From: Bacteroidota bacterium
Lineage (GTDB): Bacteria > Bacteroidota > Bacteroidia > Cytophagales > Cyclobacteriaceae
Length of the DNA: 64,000 bases
NCBI GenBank assembly: GCA_018267275.1
Contig: JAFDYV010000002.1
Location: forward strand, 1-64,000
Direction of reading: 5' to 3'
Part shown: positions 17,818 to 26,584 of the stretch, piece by piece
Position numbering within the stretch: position 1 is the first letter of the stretch
Layout of the letters: each line of letters begins with the position of its first letter
The notes under the pieces: model-generated
The model's database searches: none
What the model saw: the letters and a program-made list of their open reading frames with translations, nothing else
What the model was told of the DNA's origin: nothing
Position numbers and translations under genes: made by a program

Positions 17818-17864
17818 GTTACTAGTTCCTCGCTTCCAGTAACTGGCTACCAATTACCGTAACA
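17818..17864. repeat. Intergenic heptamer-word element
   Basis: Left words GTTACTA and GTTCCTC are followed, after a short centre, by right words CAGTAAC, TGGCTAC, CAATTAC and CGTAACA. The left and right words are inverse complements of one another in pattern. It is less regular than those at 25404 and 61330. Confidence 0.4.
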
Positions 17865-17874
17865 AGAATTTTTC

Positions 17875-18429
17875 TTAAAGCCGAATTTTTATCTGACACC
17901 GCTGCCCCTTTAATAGACTACGGGCATTATCAACTTCAATTTTCGATTTAGCATCGTCCATTTGTTCGCGCACTTTGGCTTTTATTTCTTTCATGCGCAT
18001 GGCCTCGATGAAACGTTTAATTTCTTCTTCGTTCTCGAGAATGAGTTCAGGAACTTGGGTGGGTTTGTCATCGTCACCTTTGGCCACCATGGTAAAAAAC
18101 GAAGAGTTGGTGTGCTTGACAATACCTGTTTTTACATTCTGTGCTTCCACCCGGATGCCAACCACCAACGAAGTTTTGCCCACATAATTGACTGACGCGT
18201 GCATCAACACCAGTTCGCCAACTTCCACAGGTTGCAAGAACTCAACTTTGTCTACCGACACGGTAACACAATAGGTTTCGGCATGCTTACTGGCAGTGGC
18301 ATAAGCCACCTTGTCCATGAGTGAAAGCAAAATGCCGCCATGAATTTTACCGCCAAAGTTAGCATAAGCCGGAATCATCAACTCGGTGATGGTGGTTTGC
18401 GAAAGGCGTACAGGTTTGGAGGGGGACAT
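17875..18429 (-). CDS. Acyl-CoA thioesterase, YciA/hotdog family
   Basis: A 184-residue single hotdog-domain thioesterase. The N-terminal TELMIPAYANFGGKIHGGILLSLMDKVAYATASKH segment holds the Asn/His/Gly-Gly-Asp pattern of the acyl-CoA thioesterases, and the VDKVEFLQPVEVGELV segment is also typical. The C-terminal 55 residues are charged and probably helical. It hydrolyses acyl-CoA in the cytosol. The ATG at 18429 overlaps the TGA of the toxin gene (TGATG), so its translation may be coupled to the toxin. Confidence 0.88.
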   Translation of the reverse strand: MSPSKPVRLSQTTITELMIPAYANFGGKIHGGILLSLMDKVAYATASKHAETYCVTVSVDKVEFLQPVEVGELVLMHASVNYVGKTSLVVGIRVEAQNVKTGIVKHTNSSFFTMVAKGDDDKPTQVPELILENEEEIKRFIEAMRMKEIKAKVREQMDDAKSKIEVDNARSLLKGQRCQIKIRL

Positions 18430-18731
18430 CAATAGCCTTTAGGTTTTTGTTTTATGTGCCTGATTCTAAGGATTAGTATTTCCGTTTCTTTAACCATGTA
18501 AGAAACCAAGTAACTGTGCGCTACAAAGCACCGATACTTTCCGCTGTTATTAATTTTTAACTTGTCTGGAGGGAATCTATAGGGATTGAGGCTTGCTTGA
18601 TTAAGTTTAAGGTTTATGTTTTTTTCAACTATTTCGGCTCCTTGAATGGACTCTGCGCTTATCCATTTCAATGCTTTACTCATGGTTTCAAGGGCGTGGG
18701 AATTCCAAATTATTTTTCTTTGTTTCTCCAA
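18429..18731 (-). CDS. RelE/ParE-family toxin
   Basis: A 100-residue protein with the ParE/RelE plasmid-stabilisation fold: N-terminal WNSHALETMSKALKWI helix, central YRCFVAHSYLVSYMV strands and final ILRIRHIKQKP. Members either cleave mRNA on ribosomes or poison gyrase. Its start overlaps the antitoxin gene by 22 bp, the normal toxin-antitoxin arrangement, and its TGA overlaps the thioesterase ATG. No degradation is seen. Confidence 0.85.
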   Translation of the reverse strand: MEKQRKIIWNSHALETMSKALKWISAESIQGAEIVEKNINLKLNQASLNPYRFPPDKLKINNSGKYRCFVAHSYLVSYMVKETEILILRIRHIKQKPKGY

Positions 18732-18970
18732 TCTCCTAGTTTTTTCATGGCCTCTTCATGCACAATAAAATTACCACTTTCAATCTCTGCTTCAGCTTTT
18801 TCTAATTCGGTATTGTATTCTTCAATACTTTCACCTAAAAATTCCTCATCTCTAATCTTTGCGTATGCAATCATATTTTGAATAGCATGAATAAGCGCTT
18901 CATCGTTGATTTTTTCAAGGCTTTCTATGATTTGCTTTTTACTATCTTGAATACTGGCAAAATTTTTCAT
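18710..18970 (-). CDS. Antitoxin of the ParE/RelE-type module
   Basis: An 86-residue, mostly helical, acidic protein (MKNFASIQDSKKQIIESLEK at the start, IVHEEAMKKLGDWRNKEK at the end). The ending with HEEAMKK and a W-x-N/K tail is common in antitoxins paired with ParE-like toxins in Bacteroidota. The ATG at 18970 is only 2 bp after the MATE stop codon. No DNA-binding domain is obvious; the C-terminal tail is likely to wrap the toxin. Confidence 0.75.
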   Translation of the reverse strand: MKNFASIQDSKKQIIESLEKINDEALIHAIQNMIAYAKIRDEEFLGESIEEYNTELEKAEAEIESGNFIVHEEAMKKLGDWRNKEK

Positions 18971-18972
18971 AT

Positions 18973-20337
18973 TCAAATATAAAAAATTTGTCCAATCTTT
19001 TTGCTCAGCCAATGGAACCGCCATACCATGGCACTGGCAGTAAGTGTAAGTCCAATCAGTAGCCCATACCAAATACCTTGAGCCCCTAAACCAAAGTGAA
19101 AAGCAAGCGCATATCCAATCGGTAAAGCAAAGATCCAGTAGGCGATAAAAATCAACAACGAAGGTATCTTTACATCTTGCAGTCCGCGCAAAGCGCCAGC
19201 ACATACCACCTGCGTGCCATCAGATAACTGGAAGAAACCGGCAGTGATCATCAGCGGTGCGGCTGCTTGGAGAACCATCGTATCGTCAATGTAGAGCGAT
19301 GGCAAAAATGTCTTTCCGACAATGAATGCGATGCCCCACAAAAACATGATTACTAGCCCCAGGCCAATGAGCGTGAATCCCGCGGTGCGAATGGCTGGCT
19401 GATCGCGCTTGCCAAAAAATAAACCCACACGAATGGTGGCTGCCGCACCCAGGCCCGAGGTAGTCATGTAGCTGATAGTCGCCAGGTTGATGGCGATTTG
19501 ATGAGCCGCCAATGGCACGGTGCCAATCCAGCCCATCATAATTGCAGAGAAGCCAAATGCGGCAGCTTCAAAAATAAACTGTGACCCAGCGGGTAAACCG
19601 ATGTGCAGCATTTTGTTGAGCAAAGCTTTGGAGTAATTGCCAAACGCAATGCCCGCACGATATTTCGAGAAGTATTTTCCGTAATACACATACAACGCCA
19701 TCCAAACGGCCATGGCCACGCGCGAAATGAATGTAGCCCAGCCGGCACCGTTCATACCCATCTCTGGGAAAATCCAAATGCCATAAATCAACAGATAATT
19801 GAGAACCACATTCAAAATGTTGCACGTAATCATCACCACCATGGCCATGCGGGTGTGTTGCATGCCTTCGGCAAATTGCCTGAAGGTTTGAAAAACCATG
19901 GTTGGGACAATGGAGTAAGTAACAATCAATAAATAGGGGATGGCGAGTTCTACTACTTCACCTGGTTGGCCAATATGCCAAAGCGCATTCTGACCAAACA
20001 CTACCAGCAGCGTTAATAGCAGTCCGGTGACAATGTTAATGATGAGCCCGTGCCGCAGGCAGTCCACAATCTTTTGTGGTTGGTTGGCACCTTCGGCTTC
20101 AGCTACCAGTGGCGTCATGGCGTATGTAACGCCAATACCAAAAAACAAAAGCACGCCAAAGAAACTGTTTGCCAGCGAGGAGGCGGCTAACGGAATGGCA
20201 CCCGTCCAGCCGATCATCACACTATCGGCAACGCCTGTCATCACTTGCCCCAGCATGCTGATCATGACAGGGTAGGCGAGCAGAAAACTAGTGCGCGCTT
20301 CAGCAGTGTAGCGTTGGGTTTTTGTAAGGGCAGTCAT
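18973..20337 (-). CDS. MATE family efflux transporter
   Basis: A 454-residue, 12-helix multidrug or cation-coupled exporter of the NorM/MATE class. The N-terminal FLLAYPVMISMLGQVMTGVADSVMIGWTGAIPLAA segment and the internal copy near residue 245 (GLPAGSQFIFEAAAFGFSAIMMGWIGTVPLAAHQI) are the family signature and its repeat. It expels cationic drugs or metabolites in exchange for H+ or Na+. It is followed directly by the antitoxin gene, so the four genes down to the thioesterase could form one transcript. Confidence 0.92.
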   Translation of the reverse strand: MTALTKTQRYTAEARTSFLLAYPVMISMLGQVMTGVADSVMIGWTGAIPLAASSLANSFFGVLLFFGIGVTYAMTPLVAEAEGANQPQKIVDCLRHGLIINIVTGLLLTLLVVFGQNALWHIGQPGEVVELAIPYLLIVTYSIVPTMVFQTFRQFAEGMQHTRMAMVVMITCNILNVVLNYLLIYGIWIFPEMGMNGAGWATFISRVAMAVWMALYVYYGKYFSKYRAGIAFGNYSKALLNKMLHIGLPAGSQFIFEAAAFGFSAIMMGWIGTVPLAAHQIAINLATISYMTTSGLGAAATIRVGLFFGKRDQPAIRTAGFTLIGLGLVIMFLWGIAFIVGKTFLPSLYIDDTMVLQAAAPLMITAGFFQLSDGTQVVCAGALRGLQDVKIPSLLIFIAYWIFALPIGYALAFHFGLGAQGIWYGLLIGLTLTASAMVWRFHWLSKKIGQIFYI

Positions 20338-20368
20338 TGCAGTGAAACTGCAAGATAAGGCTTAAAGA

Positions 20369-20629
20369 TTACCAAATACCAACGGCTAGCTCAATCCAAA
20401 TCAACAAGAGAAGTAGAATAATTGCGGCCACAAGAAACAAGCGTTTTTTAGCGGCCGTTTTTCTGACGACAAAGTCAATCGCCAGTCCTGTTGAAAACAA
20501 AAGCCCGCCAGCGATAACAAAATCGAAGACGCTCCAATTTACTTCTTTGGTAAAGTACATTGCAGTAAACGGGATGCACAAGACAATAGCCACGATGAGT
20601 GCAATGGCCACAATGCGCGACCCCAACAT
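20369..20629 (-). CDS. Small membrane protein, unknown function
   Basis: An 86-residue protein with three predicted hydrophobic segments (about 4-24, 34-53 and 64-83), linked by a short basic loop RKTAAKKR. I do not recognise the family. It lies 16 bp after the CaCA exchanger gene on the same strand and 31 bp before the MATE gene, so it may be co-transcribed with either. Confidence 0.65.
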   Translation of the reverse strand: MLGSRIVAIALIVAIVLCIPFTAMYFTKEVNWSVFDFVIAGGLLFSTGLAIDFVVRKTAAKKRLFLVAAIILLLLLIWIELAVGIW

Positions 20630-20645
20630 CAGCTGAACTTTGTTT

Positions 20646-21668
20646 TTACAACTTCACACTGCCATTGTCAATGCCGATGAGCATGACGGTATACACGATG
20701 TACCCGGCCAGCATCAGAGCGGCTTCCCAACGATCAAGTTTGCGGGTATTGAGTGTGAACATGAAAATCATGAGCAATACGGTAGAGCCCATTAGAATGT
20801 ACAAGTCAAAGTTCATTGCGGTGTTATATGGAACTGGGTTTATAAGACCCGTTACACCAAGGATAAAGAAAATGTTAAAGATGTTTGAACCTACTACGTT
20901 GCCGATGGCGATGTCAGTGTTCTTTTTATATGCCGCTACACAGGAAGTCGCCAATTCAGGCAGAGACGTTCCTGCTGCTAAAATTGTCAAGCCGATTAGT
21001 TTTTGACTCATGTGGAATCTTTCAGCCAATTCAACCGCATTTTTTACTACTAAGTCTGCTCCAAACACCAACCCTACGAGCCCTCCAACTGTCATCAATA
21101 AAGCGATGGGAGTTTTATAGATTTTGATAGAGTTGTCTTCTCCATAGTCTGATGCTGTTTTCATTGAACGATAGATGTACATCAAAAAACCGGCAAAAAA
21201 CAATAACAATATTACTGAATCTAGCCTGCTTAAGATGCCATTATAGGTTGTAGTAGTTCCAGCACTAGACGTTACGGAGAAAGAGGCGGCTCCAAAAAGC
21301 AAACTATCATTTACCAGCAAAAACAAGACCCCAGCGGCCAATAGTGAAAGTGGCACTTCATATTTTACGGTGTTACGTTGCACAACGAGGGGATAAATGA
21401 TTCCAGCAATTCCTAGAATGAACAGCAAATTGAAGTTATTGCTGCCAATCACGTTACCAAAAGCAGCATCGTTAAATCCCTTAAATGAAGACTGCACACT
21501 CACCAACAACTCGGGCATAGAAGTACCAAATGCCACTACCGTCAGGCCAATGGCAAGGTTGGAAACCCCAAACTTTTTGGCAATGCTGGATGAACCGCTT
21601 ACAAGGTAGTCTGCGCCTGCAATCAATATCACAAAGCCGACAACTAATAACAGGATATTTAAGAACAT
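20646..21668 (-). CDS. CaCA family sodium/calcium exchanger, YrbG-like
   Basis: A 340-residue exchanger with ten or more helices. Both alpha-repeats are present: VAFGTSMPELLVS in the N-terminal half and LAAGTSLPELATS in the C-terminal half, each followed by a GNVIGSN/GNVVGSN motif. These residues bind the transported ions. It expels Ca2+ using Na+ or H+ gradients. It starts a run of three ion-transport genes on the minus strand. Confidence 0.92.
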   Translation of the reverse strand: MFLNILLLVVGFVILIAGADYLVSGSSSIAKKFGVSNLAIGLTVVAFGTSMPELLVSVQSSFKGFNDAAFGNVIGSNNFNLLFILGIAGIIYPLVVQRNTVKYEVPLSLLAAGVLFLLVNDSLLFGAASFSVTSSAGTTTTYNGILSRLDSVILLLFFAGFLMYIYRSMKTASDYGEDNSIKIYKTPIALLMTVGGLVGLVFGADLVVKNAVELAERFHMSQKLIGLTILAAGTSLPELATSCVAAYKKNTDIAIGNVVGSNIFNIFFILGVTGLINPVPYNTAMNFDLYILMGSTVLLMIFMFTLNTRKLDRWEAALMLAGYIVYTVMLIGIDNGSVKL

Positions 21669-21698
21669 AGGTTTGGTTTAAGGGTTAGCGGTTTAAAG

Positions 21699-22745
21699 TT
21701 AAAACCATTTTTTAAATTTAAAATACCTGATCATGCCCAAAACAATGCCCAGCATTACCAGCATTACTATGGGATAGCCGTACTTGGCATTCAGTTCAGG
21801 CATGTTCCAAGGGGAACTTTCGGGGTTGAAGTTCATACCGTAAACACCCACTATAAAAGTAAGGGGCATAAAGATGGTTGAGATAATGGTAAGCACCTTC
21901 ATCACTTCGTTCATGCGGGTGTTTAACGAGTTGATGTAGATGTCCATCAGGCCCGAAGTAAGGTCTTTGTACGTATCCAGCGAATCAATCAGGTGCACTA
22001 CGTGATCATACACATCAGCGAAATAACGGTGGTTGCCCATGTCAATAAAGCCACTTTCTTCCTTCGTTACTTTGCTTAACGCATCGCGTAGCGGGTAGAG
22101 TGCTTTCCGTAAGAAAATAAGTTCTTTCTTCAATTGCTGGATGCGTTTGAACTGATGATCCAACGAGTTGGTGTAGATATCATCCTCAATTGCCTCAATT
22201 TGTTCCCCGATCTCATCCAGCACCACGTAATAGTTATCTACAATGATGTCAATCAATCGATAGAGCAAATAGTCAGCTTTTTTCTTCCGCACGCGGCCTT
22301 GATCTAGTTTGATCCGATTTCGGAACGCATCAAAAAAGTCGCCCTCTTTCTCTTGAAATGAAAGAAGGTAATCGCGCCCCAACACAAAGCTGATTTGTTC
22401 GTACTCTATGTGACCATCTTTGATACGGTACAACATTTTGAGGGTGAAAAACAGGTAGTCATCATACTCCTCTGCCTTGGGCTGGTGGTCGCTGGTAATG
22501 TCTTCAATCAACAGTGTATGCAAGCAAAAATGCTCTCCAATTTTTTGCACTATCGACTTTTCGTGCAGGCAATCTACATTGAGCCAGTTTACCTGATTGG
22601 TTTTGATCTGCCCAATCAATTCTGTTACAGGTAAGTCTTCGTATTTGGCGTATTCTTTTTCGTTGTACTGAATGAGCTCCAGAATGACCTTGCTATCGCT
22701 GGGGCGAGGCATGGCGGGAGAAGAAAGCTTTTTTTTGCGTGCCAT
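21699..22745 (-). CDS. corA: CorA family Mg2+/Co2+ transporter
   Basis: A 348-residue protein with a long soluble N-terminal domain, a coiled stalk (about 195-285) and two C-terminal membrane helices. The signature GMN in FIVGVYGMNFNPESS follows the first helix. It forms a pentameric divalent-cation channel in the inner membrane. The stop codon of the MscS gene lies 3 bp upstream of its start, so the two are likely one transcript. Confidence 0.93.
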   Translation of the reverse strand: MARKKKLSSPAMPRPSDSKVILELIQYNEKEYAKYEDLPVTELIGQIKTNQVNWLNVDCLHEKSIVQKIGEHFCLHTLLIEDITSDHQPKAEEYDDYLFFTLKMLYRIKDGHIEYEQISFVLGRDYLLSFQEKEGDFFDAFRNRIKLDQGRVRKKKADYLLYRLIDIIVDNYYVVLDEIGEQIEAIEDDIYTNSLDHQFKRIQQLKKELIFLRKALYPLRDALSKVTKEESGFIDMGNHRYFADVYDHVVHLIDSLDTYKDLTSGLMDIYINSLNTRMNEVMKVLTIISTIFMPLTFIVGVYGMNFNPESSPWNMPELNAKYGYPIVMLVMLGIVLGMIRYFKFKKWF

Positions 22746-22748
22746 GGT

Positions 22749-23591
22749 TTACAGATTTTTCATCACCACCAAATGATGCAGATTGCTCAACTGAATACCA
22801 GCCTGATCAAACCGCTCTTTGATGGATTTGTTGAGGTCACACTTAAGATCAAAAGCATCGTTGGGGTTGTTGGTCCACACGTAAGCGCGCAGTTGAATTC
22901 CACCATCCAAAAAGGTCATCACCCGCACCATCACATCGTTTTCTCCGCGGGCCCGATCTGTTTCACTTCTATTGTCAATAAAGTAGCGGTGTTTTCTGGC
23001 CTCCTCTTGAATGATCGCAATAGCCTTGTTGAGATCGGCACCTAATGCCACCGCCAATTCAATAAATACAATTGTCTTCTCATCGGTGTAGGTTGAATTA
23101 ATGATGGTTTCGTTGCTAATCACGCTGTTGGGTATGATCACACGCCTGTTTTCAAAATCTTTGATTACGGTGTGGCGTAAGTTGATGTCTTCTACATCGC
23201 CCGTGTACAGTTGCCCAACTTTAATGCGGTCGCCCACGCTAAACGGCTTAAAAATCACCAAGAAAAATCCACTCACGATATTTGAAAAGGCGGCCTGCGA
23301 TGCGAAACCCACAATGGCGGCAATCACGCCCGCACCGGTGAGCAATGTGGTACCCACCGTACGCAGCGATGGAATGGACCGAAAAATGATAATCGTGGCG
23401 GTGAACAGCAGCAAAAAGTCAACTGCGTTCTTGAAGAAGTTATAGCGTGTAGGGTCTACTTTTAGCTTTTTGGCTGCTCCGCGGATGAACCTCCCAACAA
23501 TGAATCGCAAGATGCGCGAGACAATGAAGGTGACAACCAATACCGAGAGCACAAAGACCAATTGCTCCCATTGCTTTTCTAGGCCAAACAT
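22749..23591 (-). CDS. Small-conductance mechanosensitive channel, MscS family
   Basis: A 280-residue channel. Three hydrophobic segments occupy about residues 10-115, the last (GAGVIAAIVGFASQAAFSNIVSGFFLVIFKPFSVGDRIKV) being the pore helix with the family's Gly/Ala pattern. The beta domain and C-terminal alpha/beta domain follow. It releases solutes upon osmotic down-shock. It begins a minus-strand unit with corA and diverges from the prenyl synthase gene. Confidence 0.92.
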   Translation of the reverse strand: MFGLEKQWEQLVFVLSVLVVTFIVSRILRFIVGRFIRGAAKKLKVDPTRYNFFKNAVDFLLLFTATIIIFRSIPSLRTVGTTLLTGAGVIAAIVGFASQAAFSNIVSGFFLVIFKPFSVGDRIKVGQLYTGDVEDINLRHTVIKDFENRRVIIPNSVISNETIINSTYTDEKTIVFIELAVALGADLNKAIAIIQEEARKHRYFIDNRSETDRARGENDVMVRVMTFLDGGIQLRAYVWTNNPNDAFDLKCDLNKSIKERFDQAGIQLSNLHHLVVMKNL

Positions 23592-23610
23592 AACCGTGAA
23601 AATAAGGAAA

Positions 23611-23689
23611 TAGTCGATAGTCCATAGTCCATGGCGAGCAGTTTTTTATCATAATAACTATTCAACCATCAACTATGGACAATCGACTT
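23611..23689. repeat. Intergenic heptamer-word inverted element
   Basis: Left arm words TAGTCGA, TAGTCCA, TAGTCCA (23611-23631) face right arm words TCAACCA, TCAACTA, TGGACAA, TCGACTT (23662-23689), which are inverse complements of the same word with changes. Arms 23612-23628 and 23672-23688 can pair with one mismatch. It lies between the divergent mscS and prenyl synthase genes, so it cannot be a terminator for either. Confidence 0.6.
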
Positions 23690-23707
23690 TTTGTATTATT
23701 GCACCCA

Positions 23708-24682
23708 ATGTCTTTGTCTTTAGAGCGCATAAAAGCACCGGTTGCAAAAGAAATGGAAGCCTTTGAGCCGAAGTTTCGCGATTCCATGAAAACCAAGGTG
23801 TTGCTGCTCGACAAGATTATGAACTACATCGTGAAGCGGAAAGGCAAGCAAATGCGTCCGCTTTTTGTGTTTTTGAGTGCAGGTACGTGCGGCACCATTT
23901 CTGAGTCTACCTATCGCGGTGCAGCCCTGATTGAACTTCTGCACACGGCTTCGCTGGTGCACGATGATGTGGTGGACGACTCCAACTACCGCAGGGGTTT
24001 TTTTTCGGTAAACGCATTATGGAAGAATAAGATAGCCGTTTTGGTGGGAGACTTTTTGCTTGCGCGGGGTTTGTTGCTTTCGGTTGAGCATAAAGAATAT
24101 CACCTGTTGGAGATTGTGAGCAACGCGGTGCGGATGATGAGCGAAGGAGAGTTGCAGCAGATGGAAAAAGCACGGCACCTCGATATACAAGAAGACATTT
24201 ACTACGAAATCATTCGTCAAAAAACCGCTTCTTTGATTTCGTCTTGCTGTGCTGTGGGTGCGTCATCTGCGGGCGCCACTCCCGAAGTAGTAAACAAGAT
24301 GCAATTGTTTGGCGAGCACGTGGGCATGGCGTTTCAAATCAAAGATGACCTCTTTGATTACGGTGAAGATGAGATTGGAAAACCCTTGGGTATTGACATC
24401 AAAGAGAAGAAGATGACATTGCCGCTCATCTACGCACTGTCCAAAGCGGGGTGGTTGGAGAAACGAAAAATCATCAGCATCGTAAAAAACGAAAGCGAAA
24501 AGCCGAAGAAAGTTAAAGAGGTGATTGATTTTGTAAAGTCTTCTGGCGGCATCGGTTACGCACAGCAGGCCATGAAGAGATACTACGACCAGGCATTATC
24601 GCTTTTACAAACCTTGCCTGATTCTGCTTACAAAACTTCGTTGCAGCAATTGGTCGAGTTCACCATCGAGCGCAAGAGCTAA
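23708..24682 (+). CDS. Polyprenyl diphosphate synthase
   Basis: A 324-residue trans-prenyltransferase. The first aspartate-rich motif, HDDVVDDSNYRRG, and the second, KDDLFDYGEDEIGKPLGID, are both intact, with the KMTLPLIYAL segment beyond. It condenses isopentenyl diphosphate units to make a long-chain prenyl diphosphate for quinone side chains (heptaprenyl/octaprenyl class). The ATG at 23708 gives the usual MSLSLERIKAP start for Bacteroidota homologues; an ATG 11 codons upstream is in frame but inside the repeat element. Confidence 0.9.
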   Translation: MSLSLERIKAPVAKEMEAFEPKFRDSMKTKVLLLDKIMNYIVKRKGKQMRPLFVFLSAGTCGTISESTYRGAALIELLHTASLVHDDVVDDSNYRRGFFSVNALWKNKIAVLVGDFLLARGLLLSVEHKEYHLLEIVSNAVRMMSEGELQQMEKARHLDIQEDIYYEIIRQKTASLISSCCAVGASSAGATPEVVNKMQLFGEHVGMAFQIKDDLFDYGEDEIGKPLGIDIKEKKMTLPLIYALSKAGWLEKRKIISIVKNESEKPKKVKEVIDFVKSSGGIGYAQQAMKRYYDQALSLLQTLPDSAYKTSLQQLVEFTIERKS

Positions 24683-24693
24683 AGTAAAGGCAA

Positions 24694-25392
24694 TTACAAC
24701 TTCAGGTAAAAGTCGCGGGTCAAGTTTTTGTAATCTTCGCTCCAGTTATTGTCGTCTGCAAAAAGCAATAGTTTTTCTGTTTTGATGGTACGCGGCTCCA
24801 ACGCAAATTCCAGCAGCCAACGTTCTTGTGGTTTACCTTGGCGGGAATAAAAGCTGCATTGCCTGACACAAAACAGCCCTGTTATCGAGGCCATCGAAAT
24901 AAATGCTTTGCCTTCCGCAAAAGGCAATATAACCGCTAATCTGCCTGCCGGTGAAAGCAATTGTTTGCTGTGGGCGAGTAGTTCATGATGAGGCAGCGTG
25001 TTGGTGTGGCGCGCGTCAGCTCGGGCTCGCTCTGGTGGTGGCAGACTGTTATTGAAATAGGGTGGATTGCTGACAATGAGATCGTATTTTTTCGAAGAGC
25101 GAAACCCCTGTAATGAGGAATGGTGCACAATAATTTTTTTGCCCCAAGGCGATTGCCGAACGTTTTCGTGGGCTTGATTTGCCGAGTTTTTATCAACTTC
25201 AATGGCATCGATCCTTGCCTCGCCTGATGTGCGTTGAGCCAGCATCAAGGCGATTACGCCACTGCCTGTGCCAACATCTAGAACTGTGTTCGCTTGCGCG
25301 ACATCAACCCATGCACCTAGCAAAACGCCATCGGTGCCCACCTTCATGGCGCATCGATTGTCTTCAATGTTGAATTGCTTGAAGTAGAACAC
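24694..25392 (-). CDS. trmN6: tRNA1(Val) A37 N6-methyltransferase
   Basis: A 232-residue Rossmann-fold methyltransferase. The S-adenosylmethionine motif VLDVGTGSGVIALMLAQ and the catalytic NPPYF motif of N6-adenine methylases are clear. N-terminal MFYFKQFNIEDNRCAMKVGTDGVLLGAW is the usual start of the YfiC/TrmN6 family. The start codon is GTG at 25392. It converges on the prenyl synthase gene and sits behind a heptamer element. Confidence 0.88.
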   Translation of the reverse strand: MFYFKQFNIEDNRCAMKVGTDGVLLGAWVDVAQANTVLDVGTGSGVIALMLAQRTSGEARIDAIEVDKNSANQAHENVRQSPWGKKIIVHHSSLQGFRSSKKYDLIVSNPPYFNNSLPPPERARADARHTNTLPHHELLAHSKQLLSPAGRLAVILPFAEGKAFISMASITGLFCVRQCSFYSRQGKPQERWLLEFALEPRTIKTEKLLLFADDNNWSEDYKNLTRDFYLKL

Positions 25393-25403
25393 TCCAATGG
25401 GAC

Positions 25404-25480
25404 GATTACAGATTATAAATTACAGATTTCAGATACGCGCGTTGTTATGTCCAATTTGCAATTTGTAATCTGAAATTTGT
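25404..25480. repeat. Intergenic heptamer-word inverted element (GATTACA words)
   Basis: The left arm is four heptamers in strict register: GATTACA, GATTATA, AATTACA, GATTTCA (25404-25431). The right arm is CAATTTG, CAATTTG, TAATCTG, AAATTTG (25452-25479), the inverse of CAAATT/CAGATTA-type words. The 20-nt centre is unrelated. It sits between the kdnB stop and the trmN6 start. Confidence 0.65.
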
Positions 25481-25486
25481 CTTCGA

Positions 25487-26572
25487 CTATAGCCTGTAAA
25501 ACAAGTCCTTAATCTTATCGACAGTGATTTTGTCTTTCCAATCCGAGCCAATGGCATGGTTCCACATGTGGCTCAAGTTGTAAGATACTTTTGCCATGGC
25601 AGTTACCTGTTCGTCTGTCCAATCTTTGGATAGCCCCTGCGGTAGATCGATGTTGTGTTGCTTAATCATCGTCTTGAATTCCCTTACACCTTCCGGGTAA
25701 AAGTCTTCGAGGTGATTGAAGGCTAAGCAGTTTGCATAGCAATGGCGGGTGCCCAATATTTTTGATAGGCCGTATGAAAGTGCGTGGCAAACACCAACCT
25801 CAGAGTAGGTCAGGCTTAAGCCGCCCATCAACGAAGCAACCATCAATTTGTCATCGTTGGCTGCTGTTTGTCCGCTATCTTTTCCAATGTAAATTTCACG
25901 ACACAGCTTCAGCGCTTGCTCTGCAAATGCGTGGCTATAGGCGTTGTTCAGTATTCCATTTTCAGATTCGATGCAGTGGATGTAGGTGTCCATGCCCGTG
26001 TAAAACCACCAGTTGCGTGGCACGCTGGCGATCAAGTCAGGGTCAAGCACCACTTGGTTGAATACGGTCCACTCGCACTTCAATCCTAATTTTTTTTCAG
26101 GGCCGGTCAAAACTGCTGTCATGGATACTTCGGCACCCGTGCCAGAAATGGTGGGTACGCCAATGTGGTAAATGCCCGGCTTTTTAATGAGGTTCAGTCC
26201 TTGGTATAACTGAGAAGATCCTTCGTTAGTGAACATCAACGAAACGGCCTTTGCAATATCTAAAATCGACCCGCCACCAATGCCGATGGCTGCTGCCGGT
26301 ATGCCTCGGGTAGCCTTTACCGAATCGCGGATCATGTCGATTTGCTGCGTGGTAGGTTCGTGCTTGTCCACGTCAATGTACATCACCATATCGCCTGGTT
26401 GCGCGGGTATTTGTCGAGCCAAGTCTTTTCCTTTAAAATAATTGTCCACCAGGTACAGCATGAATTGGTCGTTTTGGTGGCGCTGGGCTTCAACAATTTC
26501 GCCTAGTTGATTGAAGCTCCCTCGGCCAAAAACGGTTTTTTCTATCCCCTTGAAGTTTTTGTGTATCGTCAT
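25487..26572 (-). CDS. kdnB: Iron-containing alcohol dehydrogenase, KdnB-like (Kdo 8-oxidase)
   Basis: A 361-residue group III metal-dependent dehydrogenase. The GIGGGSILDIAKA glycine-rich motif binds NAD(P); metal ligands are in the GMDTYIHCIES segment (Asp, His) and in HALSYGLSKILGTRHCYANCLAF (His residues). Next to a KdnA-type aminotransferase it is best read as KdnB, which oxidises C8 of Kdo to an aldehyde for later amination. Family identity is firm; the KdnB assignment rests on the pairing and on recall of the Shewanella pair. Confidence 0.8.
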   Translation of the reverse strand: MTIHKNFKGIEKTVFGRGSFNQLGEIVEAQRHQNDQFMLYLVDNYFKGKDLARQIPAQPGDMVMYIDVDKHEPTTQQIDMIRDSVKATRGIPAAAIGIGGGSILDIAKAVSLMFTNEGSSQLYQGLNLIKKPGIYHIGVPTISGTGAEVSMTAVLTGPEKKLGLKCEWTVFNQVVLDPDLIASVPRNWWFYTGMDTYIHCIESENGILNNAYSHAFAEQALKLCREIYIGKDSGQTAANDDKLMVASLMGGLSLTYSEVGVCHALSYGLSKILGTRHCYANCLAFNHLEDFYPEGVREFKTMIKQHNIDLPQGLSKDWTDEQVTAMAKVSYNLSHMWNHAIGSDWKDKITVDKIKDLFYRL

Positions 26573-26584
26573 ACCAGAAATTCT

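Noticed and set aside
25404..25480. CRISPR-like repeat
   Set aside because: Words are 7 bp, degenerate and inverted, with no constant spacer; not a CRISPR array.
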